NCBI GenBank assembly: GCA_949285255.1
Contig: CASDXV010000016.1
Location: 28,758-69,819, forward strand
Reading direction: 5' to 3'
Length of the DNA stretch: 41,062 nt
Source of the DNA: an uncultured bacterium
Lineage (GTDB): Bacteria; Cyanobacteriota; Vampirovibrionia; Gastranaerophilales; Gastranaerophilaceae
Shown here: in pieces, positions 17,053-26,472 of the stretch
Layout: the number at the start of each line of letters is the position of its first letter
Position numbering within the stretch: the first letter of the stretch is position 1
The notes under the pieces: model-generated
Databases searched by the model: none
Told to the model about the DNA's origin: nothing
Seen by the model: the letters and a program-made list of their open reading frames with translations, nothing else
Position numbers and translations under genes: made by a program

Positions 17053-18029
17053 AAATACTTGTAACAGGTGGTGCAGGCTTTATTGGAAGCTGTTTTGTAA
17101 GACATATGCTTAAAAAACACCCTGACTACAAAATAATCAATCTTGATTGTCTAACATACGCAGGCAACATTGAAAACCTTAACGATATTAAGGACAACCC
17201 CAACTATACTTTTATCAAAGCAAATATCTGTGACAAACAGAAAGTTGATGAAATAGCAGCCAATGTTGACTGCATTATTAACTTTGCCGCAGAAAGCCAC
17301 GTGGACAGGTCAATTTTAAATCCTGAAATATTTATAGAAACAAATGTCCTTGGAACGCTAAATCTGCTTGAAGCTGCAAAAAAACACAAAATCAAAAGAT
17401 ATTTGCAGGTTTCAACAGATGAAGTATACGGCTCACTTGGAAAAGACGGCTATTTTTACGAAACAACGCCGCTATCACCCAACTCTCCCTACAGTGCCTC
17501 AAAGGCAAGTGCCGATATGCTTGTAAAAGCTTATTTTGAAACTTATAAAACACCTGTTTTAATAACAAGATGTTCAAATAACTATGGCCCTTATCAATAC
17601 CCCGAAAAGCTTATCCCGTTTTTCATCTCAAAACTTTTAAAAGGAGAAAAAGTCCCACTATACGGCGACGGGCTAAATGTAAGAGATTGGCTCTATGTTT
17701 ATGACCATTGCAGTGCAATTGATACAGTACTGCACAAAGGCAACATTGGTGAAGTCTACAATGTCGGCGGACACAATGAAAAATCAAACATAGAGATAAC
17801 AAAAATCATTCTAAAAGAAATGAATAAAGACGAAAGCTCTATTGAATATGTTCAAGACAGACTGGGGCATGACAGAAGATATGCTATAGATAACAATAAA
17901 ATAACCACAACTCTTGGCTGGGAACCCTCAGTAACATTTGAAGAAGGCATAAAACTTACAATCGATTGGTATCTAAATAACACTCAGTGGATTAAATCAA
18001 TAGAAGATAAAAAGGCGGCGCTTGTATGA
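17049..18029 (+). CDS. rmlB: dTDP-glucose 4,6-dehydratase
   Basis: An extended short-chain dehydrogenase of 326 residues that converts dTDP-glucose to the 4-keto-6-deoxy sugar. The NAD motif GGAGFIGS is near the N-terminus. The catalytic YxxxK pair is Y148/K152 (SPYSASKAS). STDEVYGS and AESHVDRSI are the dTDP-glucose dehydratase markers. Its stop overlaps rmlD as ATGA. Confidence 0.96.
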   Translation: MKILVTGGAGFIGSCFVRHMLKKHPDYKIINLDCLTYAGNIENLNDIKDNPNYTFIKANICDKQKVDEIAANVDCIINFAAESHVDRSILNPEIFIETNVLGTLNLLEAAKKHKIKRYLQVSTDEVYGSLGKDGYFYETTPLSPNSPYSASKASADMLVKAYFETYKTPVLITRCSNNYGPYQYPEKLIPFFISKLLKGEKVPLYGDGLNVRDWLYVYDHCSAIDTVLHKGNIGEVYNVGGHNEKSNIEITKIILKEMNKDESSIEYVQDRLGHDRRYAIDNNKITTTLGWEPSVTFEEGIKLTIDWYLNNTQWIKSIEDKKAALV

Positions 18030-18847
18030 AAATAATGGTGACAGGCGCAAATGGGATGCTCGGGCAGGATTTGTGCCCGATACTTGAAAACTCCGGCGCT
18101 TTTGTAATCCCTGCCGATATTGATACATTAGATATTACAGATAAAGAATCAGTCAATGCTTTTGCAAGAAATGTTCATCCCGACATTATTATTCACTGTG
18201 CAGCCTATACAAATGTCGATAAAGCAGAAAACGACAGAGAAAATGCCAACAGGGTTAATGTTCTTGGAACGCAAAATATTGCTCAGGCTGCAGCAGACAC
18301 TGATGCACTTTTAGTCTACATTTCAACAGATTATGTTTTTGACGGCACAAAAGATACACCCTATAAGCCAGACGATAAAGCAAACCCAATAAATATTTAC
18401 GGTGAAACAAAATTTTTAGGTGAAGAAGCAGTTAGAAATATTTGCAAAAAATACTACATTACACGCACAAGCTGGCTATATGGACACTTTGGGAAAAACT
18501 TTGTTGAAACAATGATTTCTCTTAAAGACAAGCCCGAGCTAAAAGTAGTAGACGACCAAAAGGGCTGTCCTACTTGGAGTGTTGAATTGTGTAGAGGAAT
18601 TTTAAAGCTCATTATGCAACAAAAGCCTTACGGTACATATCACGTTTGCGGCAGCAACAGTACCACTTGGTACGGTTTTGCAAAAGAAGTATTTGAAATA
18701 ATGAATTTAGATGCAAATTTAAAACCCTGTACAACGGATGAATTCCCGCGTAATGCTAAACGCCCTAAATACAGCGTTATGGATAATGACAACATTTGCC
18801 CTGATTGGAAAGACTCACTTAAAGAATATATCAGATTAAGAGGTTAA
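18026..18847 (+). CDS. rmlD: dTDP-4-dehydrorhamnose reductase
   Basis: Catalyses the final NAD(P)H reduction to dTDP-L-rhamnose. The 273-residue protein shows [34 protein letters not shown] and the YGETKFLGE catalytic segment. Length and motifs are complete. It overlaps rmlB by 4 bp and precedes rmlA by one base. Confidence 0.95.
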   Translation: MKIMVTGANGMLGQDLCPILENSGAFVIPADIDTLDITDKESVNAFARNVHPDIIIHCAAYTNVDKAENDRENANRVNVLGTQNIAQAAADTDALLVYISTDYVFDGTKDTPYKPDDKANPINIYGETKFLGEEAVRNICKKYYITRTSWLYGHFGKNFVETMISLKDKPELKVVDDQKGCPTWSVELCRGILKLIMQQKPYGTYHVCGSNSTTWYGFAKEVFEIMNLDANLKPCTTDEFPRNAKRPKYSVMDNDNICPDWKDSLKEYIRLRG

Positions 18848-18848
18848 A

Positions 18849-19739
18849 ATGAGCGATAATCTTGTTAAAAAAGGTATAGTGCTTGCAGGCGGCTCGGGTA
18901 CAAGACTCTACCCCTCGACGATAGCGGTTTCTAAGCAGCTTTTACCCGTTTATGATAAACCAATGGTGTATCACCCGATTTCTGCACTTATGCTTGCAGG
19001 AATAAGAGATATTTTAATTATCACAACGCCCCATGATATGGACAATTTTAAAAAACTTCTTGGTGACGGTTCGCAGTTTGGTGTTAAATTCTCATACAAA
19101 GAACAACCCTCACCTGATGGGCTGGCACAGGCTTTTATAATAGGAGAAGAATTTATAAACAACGAACCTGTAGTGCTTATTTTGGGTGATAATATTTTTT
19201 ACGGACAGTCTTTTTCAACAATGCTAAAAGAAGCATCCCAAAAAATCGCAACCCAAGGGGGTGCTACAGTCTTTGCCTACAAAGTAAAAGACGCTCAAAG
19301 GTTTGGTATAGTTGAATTTGATGAAAACTACAAAGCAAAATCAATAGAGGAAAAGCCAAGATTTCCAAAGTCAGACTACGCTGTAACAGGCTTGTACTTT
19401 TACGACGGCAATGTCGTAAAATATGCAAAATCCCTAAAACCCTCAAAAAGAGGCGAGCTTGAGATAACAGACCTTAATAATATTTATTTAAAAAATAATT
19501 CCCTTGATGTAAAAATCTTTGGAAGAGGCTTTAGCTGGCTTGATACAGGAACTCACCAGTCACTTTTAGCAGCCGGAGCTTATATTAAAACAATTGAAGA
19601 CAACCAAGGCATAAAAATTGCCTGCCTTGAAGAAATAGCCTACAACATGGGCTTTTTAACCAAAAAAGAAATAAAAGAAAAAATAGGTCACTTTAAAAAT
19701 AATGATTATTACAACTATATTTTAAATTTACTTAAATAA
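18849..19739 (+). CDS. rmlA: Glucose-1-phosphate thymidylyltransferase
   Basis: Makes dTDP-glucose, the entry step of the rhamnose pathway. The 296-residue nucleotidyltransferase begins with [22 protein letters not shown], followed by [17 protein letters not shown]. It has [10 protein letters not shown] and [12 protein letters not shown]. It is last in the C-B-D-A order. The operon is biosynthetic only, with no rhamnosyltransferase in the window. Confidence 0.96.
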   Translation: MSDNLVKKGIVLAGGSGTRLYPSTIAVSKQLLPVYDKPMVYHPISALMLAGIRDILIITTPHDMDNFKKLLGDGSQFGVKFSYKEQPSPDGLAQAFIIGEEFINNEPVVLILGDNIFYGQSFSTMLKEASQKIATQGGATVFAYKVKDAQRFGIVEFDENYKAKSIEEKPRFPKSDYAVTGLYFYDGNVVKYAKSLKPSKRGELEITDLNNIYLKNNSLDVKIFGRGFSWLDTGTHQSLLAAGAYIKTIEDNQGIKIACLEEIAYNMGFLTKKEIKEKIGHFKNNDYYNYILNLLK

Positions 19740-19790
19740 AAAAAGGCTCAAAGTATTTTATAAACTTACCTATAACCTTCCTTTGAGCCT
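19738..19790 (-). terminator. Long-loop inverted repeat facing the wrong way for rmlA
   Basis: Arms AGGCTCAAAG (19744-19753) and CTTTGAGCCT (19781-19790) are a perfect 10-bp match around a 27-nt loop. The T-run exists only on the minus strand (A-run 19738-19743 on plus), so the terminator orientation is leftward although no leftward gene lies to its right. It may instead protect the rml mRNA 3' end. Confidence 0.5.
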
Positions 19791-19848
19791 AGTAGCAAAT
19801 ACGGCATTGATTTATTAGACGCTATATTTATTTTTAAGTTCCCCGATG

Positions 19849-19854
19849 TATAAT
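19849..19854 (+). promoter_or_regulatory. Candidate leaderless -10 box of the GlcD-like gene
   Basis: A consensus TATAAT ends exactly 6 nt before ATG-19861. No Shine-Dalgarno is present. Confidence 0.5.
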
Positions 19855-19860
19855 TAACAT

Positions 19861-21237
19861 ATGGATAAAGCACTTTTTGAGGAATTAAAAAAAATCTATA
19901 AAGACGATATTCTCTACAAAAAAGAGGATGTCTACCCTTACGCATACGACACTTCACCAAACCCGGATGAGATTATTCTGCCTGAATTTGTAATATATCC
20001 GACAAATTCTAAACAAGTATCTCAAACGGTTTTACTGTGCAAAAAATTTAATATTTCCCTAATTCCTCGCGGAGCTGGCACCTGTCATTGCGGAGGCTGC
20101 AGAGTAAAAAACAGGGCTATTGTCTTGCATTTTTCAAAAATGGATAAAATTCTTGAAATTAATAAAGAAGACCTCACTATGAAAGTGCAGCCAAATGCGG
20201 TAATTAAAAAAATAAATGAAGAAGCCGAAAAGCTGAATTTATTTTTTCCGCCTGACCCGTCAAACCTTGCCGTGTCAACAATAGGCGGAGCAGCAGCACT
20301 AAGCTCAGGGGGGCCAAGGACATTTAAGTACGGCTCAACCAAAGACTATATAATAAACCTTGAAGTCGTTCTTGCTGACGGCAAAATTATAAAAACATCA
20401 ACAGATGTTGCAAAAAATGTCACAGGTTACAACTTGACATCTCTTTTTGTAGGTTCTGAAGGTACTTTAGGCATAATTACAGAACTTACCTTAAGGCTGA
20501 TACCAAAGCCCCAAACAAGACTTGTGACACTTGCTTACTTTGATGATTTAGTTGAGGCAACAAGTGCGGTAAATAACATTATAAACTCAGGCTTTACCCC
20601 TGCCACACTTGATTTGCTTGACAAAAACACAATAACAACAATAGAAAAATTCAACCCCTGCGGGCTTTTGTGCGATAAAGAGGCAGTACTTTTAATTGAA
20701 CTTGACGGTTTTAGAGAAAGTCTTGATATTGAGTGCAAAAAGGTACTAAAAATTTTAAAATCCTCAAATGCTGCCCAAATCATTCAGGCACAAAATGAAG
20801 AAGAAAACGAAAAAATCTGGCGCGCAAGAAGAAGTTCTTTTGCTGCAGTTACAAAACTAAGACCAAATGTTATAACAGAAGATGTTGTTGTTCCTCGCTC
20901 AAAAATAGTCCCTCTTGTGCGCGGTATACAAGAAATTTGCACCAAGTACAATATTTTAGTCTGTATTATGGGCCACGCGGGAGATGGCAATATTCACCCT
21001 AACTTTGCGCTTGATTTGTCAGATGAAAAAGAAAAAGAAAATTTCAAAAAAGCAAAAGATGAGCTTTTTGCGCTTGCAATAAAACTTGGCGGATGTCTGT
21101 CAGGCGAGCATGGTATAGGATATGAAAAGAAAAAATACTTAAAAGATGCGCTCGATAACGGTGCCCTTGAATACATGGAAAAAATTAAACATCTGTTTGA
21201 CCCGCAGAATATAGTTAACCCGAATAAAATGTTTTAA
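19861..21237 (+). CDS. FAD-binding oxidase, GlcD / D-lactate dehydrogenase-like
   Basis: A 458-residue flavoprotein of the GlcD family, which oxidises 2-hydroxyacids such as glycolate or D-lactate. The PCMH-type FAD domain contains LIPRGAGTCHCGGC, FPPDPSNLAVSTIGG and KYGSTKDYI followed by VTGYNLTSLFVGSEGTLGI. The C-terminal domain has MGHAGDGNIHPNF with a metal-binding histidine, GCLSGEHGIG, and ends FDPQNIVNPNKMF. The usual partners (an FeS protein GlcF, or GlcE) are absent nearby, so its electron acceptor is open. The mRNA is probably leaderless. Confidence 0.88.
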   Translation: MDKALFEELKKIYKDDILYKKEDVYPYAYDTSPNPDEIILPEFVIYPTNSKQVSQTVLLCKKFNISLIPRGAGTCHCGGCRVKNRAIVLHFSKMDKILEINKEDLTMKVQPNAVIKKINEEAEKLNLFFPPDPSNLAVSTIGGAAALSSGGPRTFKYGSTKDYIINLEVVLADGKIIKTSTDVAKNVTGYNLTSLFVGSEGTLGIITELTLRLIPKPQTRLVTLAYFDDLVEATSAVNNIINSGFTPATLDLLDKNTITTIEKFNPCGLLCDKEAVLLIELDGFRESLDIECKKVLKILKSSNAAQIIQAQNEEENEKIWRARRSSFAAVTKLRPNVITEDVVVPRSKIVPLVRGIQEICTKYNILVCIMGHAGDGNIHPNFALDLSDEKEKENFKKAKDELFALAIKLGGCLSGEHGIGYEKKKYLKDALDNGALEYMEKIKHLFDPQNIVNPNKMF

Positions 21238-21250
21238 TTTTTGTTTATGT

Positions 21251-21256
21251 TATTGT
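21251..21256 (+). promoter_or_regulatory. Possible leaderless -10 box of the MATE gene
   Basis: TATTGT ends 7 nt before ATG-21264 in a gap without a Shine-Dalgarno. It is weaker than the other examples, and read-through from the upstream gene is equally possible. Confidence 0.25.
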
Positions 21257-21263
21257 ATCTCTT

Positions 21264-22595
21264 ATGGAAACTTTTAGTGCAAAATTTAATATATATAAAA
21301 ACTACGCCAAAGACTTAATAACATTATCCGCCCCCATTATGGCGGGCAACCTTGCAAACATGCTGATTAATGTAGGAGATGTTATTGTCGCAGGCCGGCA
21401 CAGTACCCTTACACTTGGTGCAATAAGCGTAGCGTCAGCCATCTTTATGACTTTTATGATAGCTGCAGTGGGGCTTATGGCAAGTATTTCTCCTGTTGTA
21501 TCAAATTTAAGAGGTGAGAGAAAAACTACAAAAAACCTGTTTAGAGCTACTGTTAAATATTCTCTTATAATAGGCTTGTTGTTTTTTCTGCTTGTACTAT
21601 TAATAACTCAACATGTTGATAAAATAGGACTAACACCTGATTTGTACCCGCTTGTTGTAGAGTACCTTAAAATAAGCAGCTGGGGCATGTTTGGCGGTTT
21701 GCTTTTTATAGCATTAAAAGAATTCCTGCAAGCCTATGAAATAGTTGTATTTCCAAATATTGTAACTGTTGTACAGATATTCTTAAATCTGTTTTTAAAT
21801 GTAGCACTTGTCTTTGGTATGTGGGGCTTTCCCGAACTTGGAGTAAAAGGGCTTGCAATAGCAAGTGTAGCAGTCAGAACAATGGGTGGACTTGCGGTAT
21901 TTTTCTATTGTTTACCGTTTTTAAAAGGCAGGTCAAAGAGAGTAAAAACCTACATAAAAGAACTTTTAAAAACAGGCTGGCCAATATCTTTTGCACTGTT
22001 TTTCGAATTTTTAGGGTTTAATATTACAGCGGTTCTTGTGGGTAAATTTTCCGCCATGCTTACAGCGGCGCATAATATAATAATAACCATGACAAGTGTT
22101 ACATATATGTTTCCTATGTCAATTTCAAACGCTATAGCCATAAAAGTAGGCTTTGCAAACGGCGAGGGAAATGTTTTAAATGTCAAAAGATACTCTCTTG
22201 CAGGAGTATATTTAACTTTAATATTTATGGGCGCAACGGCTCTTTTGTATTACTTTTTACCTGAATTTTTACTGTCACTTTTTAGCAATGACCAAGCGGT
22301 AATTAATGTAGCGCTGCCCGTTATGAATATAGTGCTTTGTTTTTTATTTTTCGATGGAATTCAATGCGCCTGCGTTGGCTCACTAAAGGGGCTAAAAGAC
22401 ACAAAACCCATAATGATAACTATGGCAATTGCATATTTAGCTATCGGCATACCAATAGGCTGCCTGTTGGCTTTTAAATATAATATTGTACTTATAGGTT
22501 TCTGGACAGGTCTTGCTTTTGCACTCTTTGTTGCTTGTTTAATTTCATCTACAATTCTTATAAGAAAAATCAAAAAAATGCAAAAAGCGCACTAA
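21264..22595 (+). CDS. MATE-family multidrug/cation antiporter
   Basis: A 443-residue inner-membrane protein with about 12 hydrophobic segments in two similar halves. It begins with the MATE pattern LSAPIMAGNLANMLINVGDVIVAG, with VGLMASISPVVSNLRG and, in the second half, FPMSISNAIAIKVGFANGEG. Members exchange drugs or metabolites for protons or sodium. It follows the GlcD-like gene by 26 nt and ends 2 nt from convergent ppiC-like gene. Substrate cannot be predicted. Confidence 0.88.
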   Translation: METFSAKFNIYKNYAKDLITLSAPIMAGNLANMLINVGDVIVAGRHSTLTLGAISVASAIFMTFMIAAVGLMASISPVVSNLRGERKTTKNLFRATVKYSLIIGLLFFLLVLLITQHVDKIGLTPDLYPLVVEYLKISSWGMFGGLLFIALKEFLQAYEIVVFPNIVTVVQIFLNLFLNVALVFGMWGFPELGVKGLAIASVAVRTMGGLAVFFYCLPFLKGRSKRVKTYIKELLKTGWPISFALFFEFLGFNITAVLVGKFSAMLTAAHNIIITMTSVTYMFPMSISNAIAIKVGFANGEGNVLNVKRYSLAGVYLTLIFMGATALLYYFLPEFLLSLFSNDQAVINVALPVMNIVLCFLFFDGIQCACVGSLKGLKDTKPIMITMAIAYLAIGIPIGCLLAFKYNIVLIGFWTGLAFALFVACLISSTILIRKIKKMQKAH

Positions 22596-22597
22596 AA

Positions 22598-22966
22598 CTA
22601 CTGTTTATCGTAAACTTTTATCAAATGCCAGCCAAAATCAGTCTGCACAGGGTCTGACACCACACCAACAGGCAGAGAAAAAGCAGCTTCTTCAAATTCT
22701 TTTACCATTTGACCGCGACCAAAGTATCCAAGATTTCCGCCATACTCGCCTGAGGGGCAAGAAGAGTATTTCCTTGCAACAGAGGCAAAACTCTCGCCGT
22801 TTTCTATTCTATTTTTAAGTGCATTTGCTTTTGATTCACTGGCAACAAGAATATGAGCAGCGCGCACTTTAGTATATTTAGCAGCGTCGGGGTCAACAGG
22901 TGCTTTAGCGTCAGTAATTATAGTAAGTGCAAACAGTGTAGCAATAAGAGCAAAAAGTTTTTTCAT
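22598..22966 (-). CDS. Exported parvulin-type peptidyl-prolyl isomerase
   Basis: A 122-residue PpiC/SurA-type rotamase that should help proteins fold in the periplasm. A Sec signal peptide occupies residues 1-22 (MKKLFALIATLFALTIITDAKA). The single parvulin domain has VRAAHILVASE, FASVARKYSSCPSGEYGGNLGYFGRG, AFSLPVGVVSDPVQTDFGWHLIKV. It lacks the extra chaperone domain of SurA or PrsA. GGGAG precedes the start. It is divergent from the TolC gene at 23091. Confidence 0.93.
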   Translation of the reverse strand: MKKLFALIATLFALTIITDAKAPVDPDAAKYTKVRAAHILVASESKANALKNRIENGESFASVARKYSSCPSGEYGGNLGYFGRGQMVKEFEEAAFSLPVGVVSDPVQTDFGWHLIKVYDKQ

Positions 22967-23038
22967 AACAACTCCCTAACATTTTACCTAAGCAAGTTTA
23001 CCAATAAAAATACAAATCTAAATCATCTATAAGCATGG

Positions 23039-23066
23039 TTGACACGGTATAATCAAAAACTAAAAT
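23039..23066 (+). promoter_or_regulatory. Possible promoter of the TolC-MacAB operon
   Basis: TTGACA (23039-23044), a 16-bp spacer and TAAAAT (23061-23066). An additional TATAAT at 23048-23053 makes the true -10 ambiguous. Confidence 0.4.
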
Positions 23067-23090
23067 TATTATAAAGGGGTATTTTAGTAA

Positions 23091-24614
23091 ATGTATTGCG
23101 CGATGACAAAAAAAATTTTTATACTTTTTCTCGCGATTGTTATATCCGCTCAGGCAAGTTTTGCGCTTAACTTAAACCCTTTTAAGAAAAAACAAAAGCC
23201 AAGGCAAGAGCAAGAAATAACGACAAAAGAAGAAACAAACGCTACAAAAAAAATCCTCTCGCTTGAAGAATGTGTCGAATACGCCATAAATAATGACCCT
23301 AACATCAGAATTTCAGCCAATAATTTTGAAATACAAAAAAGCCGTGTAGGGCAGGCAAAGTCTGATTATTTTCCAATGCTTGGGATAGGAACGGGATACA
23401 ATTACCAATACAGTAACTCTGCAGGTTACACATCAAGCAGTATGTGGAGGAACTCATCTCGCAGTAACTCTAACGGATATTACCAGCTTAATGCAAGTGT
23501 TAATCAGCTTATTTGGAACTTTGGTAAAACAACAGCAGGAATTAATATGCAGAAGTTTAACCGAGAATCGGCAGGTTACGACCTTGACTACAGTATTTTA
23601 GAAACCGTATATAATGTACGAGTAGCTTACTTTGCAGTCCTTGCAGCACTTGCAAATGTTGATATATACGAGCGCTCGGTAAGGATTAATTCGCTTAACT
23701 ACGAACGCACAAAAGCTATGTTTGAAGAGGGTTTAAAATCTCGAATTGATGTAGTTAATGCCGAAGTATACCTGACTGATGCCAAAACTCAACTTATAGA
23801 CGCACAGTACAAATATGATACCGCCATGGTAAACCTTAAAAACTCTATGTTCTATATGGAAGATAGAGATTTTAGTGTAGAAAACACTGAAAACTTTGAC
23901 TTTTTAAGAAATAACTACAAAATGCAGACAATAGAAATCGGCACTATAAAGAAAAACGGCGAAACGAATGATGGCGAACATTCTGTAGTTCTTTTAACAT
24001 CAGGCATTCAAAAGCAAGATATACTGCAAAATTACAAGTTTAACCCATATATTATTGAACTAAAAGAAGCAATACAAAATGCTTACGAAAACAGGCCAGA
24101 CCTAAAATCCCTTAAAATGATAGTAAGAGCACAAGAAGAATCGCTTAAACAGGTTAAGAGGTCATGGGCGCCAGAGATAACAGCAGGTGCAGGCTATAAC
24201 TTAAGAAACTCTGACGGTCAGTCTAACACAGGCTTTACTGCAAGCGCGGGGCTTGATTTTCCTATGATTAACATAATGGATATTAAATACAGAATTGACG
24301 AGGGCAAATCTTATCTTGATATTGCAAAAGATAATGTTGACCTGTCAGAAAAAAATATTAACTTTGAAGTTCAAAAATACTATCTTGCTATGAGAAGGTT
24401 GGAAAAAACCATCCCGCTTATGGCGGATAAAGTTCGCCAAACACTGGAAAATTTTGAACTTGCAGACGGCAGATACGCAGTAGGCTTGAATAACTTTATT
24501 GAACTGCAAGATGCTCAAACAAACTACAACAACGCTCAACTTGCCTTTGTACAGTCAGTTTTTGACTACAATGTAGCAAGAGAAGAATTTAAAAAATCCA
24601 TGGGGGCCAGATGA
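23091..24614 (+). CDS. TolC-family outer-membrane efflux protein
   Basis: A 507-residue outer-membrane channel with a Sec signal peptide (TKKIFILFLAIVISAQASFA) and a Lys-rich linker. Two TolC repeats follow, each starting with a SLEECVEYAINNDPNI / ELKEAIQNAYENRPDL-type helix and ending in long amphipathic helices such as YAVGLNNFIELQDAQTNYNNAQ. It is first gene of an operon with the MacA-like adaptor and split MacB, giving a complete tripartite exporter. ATG-23091 follows AAAGGGG; ATG-23103 is an alternative start. Confidence 0.9.
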   Translation: MYCAMTKKIFILFLAIVISAQASFALNLNPFKKKQKPRQEQEITTKEETNATKKILSLEECVEYAINNDPNIRISANNFEIQKSRVGQAKSDYFPMLGIGTGYNYQYSNSAGYTSSSMWRNSSRSNSNGYYQLNASVNQLIWNFGKTTAGINMQKFNRESAGYDLDYSILETVYNVRVAYFAVLAALANVDIYERSVRINSLNYERTKAMFEEGLKSRIDVVNAEVYLTDAKTQLIDAQYKYDTAMVNLKNSMFYMEDRDFSVENTENFDFLRNNYKMQTIEIGTIKKNGETNDGEHSVVLLTSGIQKQDILQNYKFNPYIIELKEAIQNAYENRPDLKSLKMIVRAQEESLKQVKRSWAPEITAGAGYNLRNSDGQSNTGFTASAGLDFPMINIMDIKYRIDEGKSYLDIAKDNVDLSEKNINFEVQKYYLAMRRLEKTIPLMADKVRQTLENFELADGRYAVGLNNFIELQDAQTNYNNAQLAFVQSVFDYNVAREEFKKSMGAR

Positions 24615-25774
24615 AAAAACGTATAATTATAATAATATCAGCAGTTTTAGTAGCGATTTTACTGCTATTAGGTATAAAGCAAGCAGTGTCAAAAAAAATC
24701 ACCACATACAAAAGTGTTCCCGTTAAAAAGAGAACAATTATAGAATACGTTGAAGCCTCTGGAACCATAAACCCAGTTCAGACCGTTGATATTGGTACTC
24801 AGGTGTCAGGGACTATAAAAGATATTTATGTGGATTACAATTCAAAAGTTAAAAAAGGACAGCTGCTCGCGCAAATTGACCCTGCGCTGTTTCAAGCTCA
24901 AGTAGATAAAGCCAGAAGTGACTTAAATGCCGCAAGAGCAAATTATGAAAAAACGAAAACAATGCTTAACTACGAAAAGAAAAACTATGAGCGCTATGCC
25001 AGATTGTACACAAAAAACTACGTCTCAAAAAATGACCTTGATTTAGCTGAGGCAAATTATAAATCAAATCTGGCAGAACTTAACGCACAGAGAGCGCAGA
25101 TAAGCCAGGCAAGCGCAACACTTGAGAATAACCTCACAAATTTAAGATACACAAAAATAATCTCACCTGTTGACGGTGTAGTTGTATCAAGAAGCGTTGA
25201 TGTGGGTCAGACTGTAGCGGCAAGCTTTCAAACTCCCACATTATTTATGGTAGCGCAAGATTTAACTCAAATGCAGATAGAAGTTAATGTCTCCGAAGCT
25301 GACATTGGCAGAATAAAAGTCGGGCAGGAAGTTAAATATACTCTTGATGGCTATGCAAATGAAAATTTTTACGGAAAAGTATCTCAAGTCAGAATTTCTC
25401 CCACAACAGTATCAAATGTCGTAACATACACGGTTGTTGTTGATGTAACAAACACTGACAACAAGCTTATCCCAGGCATGACAGCTAATGTTTCAATCAT
25501 TACAAACAGAAGCGAAGACGTTGTAGCAGTGCCTGTTGCAGCATTTAGATTTACACCAAAAGAAATAACAGGCGGTAAAAAATTTGAAAAACAAGGTGTC
25601 TGGATAATAGGCAAAAACAGGCGTCCGCAAAGAGTAGAAGTAACATCGGGCGCATCTGACGGCGATTACACGGAAATTAAAACGGGCGACATTAAAGAAG
25701 GTGACAGAGTTATTACAGATAGCTCTACAGGCAAAAAGACAACCGGACAAAGACGCCCAATGAGGATGTTTTAG
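24611..25774 (+). CDS. MacA-like periplasmic adaptor (HlyD family)
   Basis: A 387-residue membrane-fusion protein with one N-terminal membrane anchor (residues 4-24). The lipoyl half-motif IDVGTQ-type region VDIGTQVSGTIKDIYVDYNSKVKKGQLLAQIDP is split by a coiled-coil hairpin from ISPVDGVVVSRSVDVGQTV. The VTYTVVVDVTNTDNKLIPGMTANV barrel and membrane-proximal domain follow. It links the MacB complex to TolC. It overlaps the TolC gene by 4 bp (ATGA) and the ATPase gene by one base. Confidence 0.92.
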   Translation: MKKRIIIIISAVLVAILLLLGIKQAVSKKITTYKSVPVKKRTIIEYVEASGTINPVQTVDIGTQVSGTIKDIYVDYNSKVKKGQLLAQIDPALFQAQVDKARSDLNAARANYEKTKTMLNYEKKNYERYARLYTKNYVSKNDLDLAEANYKSNLAELNAQRAQISQASATLENNLTNLRYTKIISPVDGVVVSRSVDVGQTVAASFQTPTLFMVAQDLTQMQIEVNVSEADIGRIKVGQEVKYTLDGYANENFYGKVSQVRISPTTVSNVVTYTVVVDVTNTDNKLIPGMTANVSIITNRSEDVVAVPVAAFRFTPKEITGGKKFEKQGVWIIGKNRRPQRVEVTSGASDGDYTEIKTGDIKEGDRVITDSSTGKKTTGQRRPMRMF

Positions 25775-26472
25775 TGAGTTTAATAGAAATAAAAAATCTT
25801 ATAAAAACATATCAAACAGGCGATAGCTCGTTTAATGCACTGGATGACGTTTCTCTCACCGTTGAAGAGGGTGAGTTTGTAGCAATTATGGGAACGTCGG
25901 GCTCAGGCAAATCAACTTTTATGAATACACTCGGCTGCCTTGATAAACCAACCTCAGGCAGCTACCACCTTGACGGGATTGACGTTTTAAGCCTTAATGC
26001 CGATAAACTCTCAGAAATTCGAAACCTAAAACTGGGCTTTGTGTTTCAAGGTTTTAACCTAATTCCAAGGACAACGGCACTTGAAAATGTCGAAATGCCA
26101 ATGATTTATAAAGGTATCCCGCCTCAAGAGAGAATAGAAAAAGCCAGATACGCACTTGAAATAGTGGGTCTAAAACAAAGAGAAAATCACTTGCCCAACC
26201 AAATGTCAGGCGGTCAGCAGCAAAGAGTTGCTATAGCTCGTGCCATTGTAAATGACGCGCCAATAATTTTAGCTGACGAGCCTACAGGTAACCTTGACAC
26301 TAAAACAAGTATTGAGGTTATGGAGTTTTTTGTAAATCTTAACGAAAAAGCAGGTAAGACAATTATCCTTGTTACACATGAACCCGATATTGCAGAGTAT
26401 TCAAAAAGAGTAGTGAGGTTTAAAGACGGCAAAATAATAAGTGACAAACCAAGAGCGGAGGCGTTTGTATGA
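25774..26472 (+). CDS. MacB/LolD-type ABC transporter ATPase
   Basis: A 232-residue ABC ATPase. It has Walker A GTSGSGKST, Q-loop VFQGFNLIPR, signature MSGGQQQRVAIARA, Walker [13 protein letters not shown] and the H-loop VTHEPD. In Escherichia coli MacB this domain is fused to the permease; here it is a separate protein. Translation starts at GTG overlapping the adaptor stop by one base. It pairs with the permease that overlaps its own end as ATGA. Confidence 0.93.
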   Translation: MSLIEIKNLIKTYQTGDSSFNALDDVSLTVEEGEFVAIMGTSGSGKSTFMNTLGCLDKPTSGSYHLDGIDVLSLNADKLSEIRNLKLGFVFQGFNLIPRTTALENVEMPMIYKGIPPQERIEKARYALEIVGLKQRENHLPNQMSGGQQQRVAIARAIVNDAPIILADEPTGNLDTKTSIEVMEFFVNLNEKAGKTIILVTHEPDIAEYSKRVVRFKDGKIISDKPRAEAFV

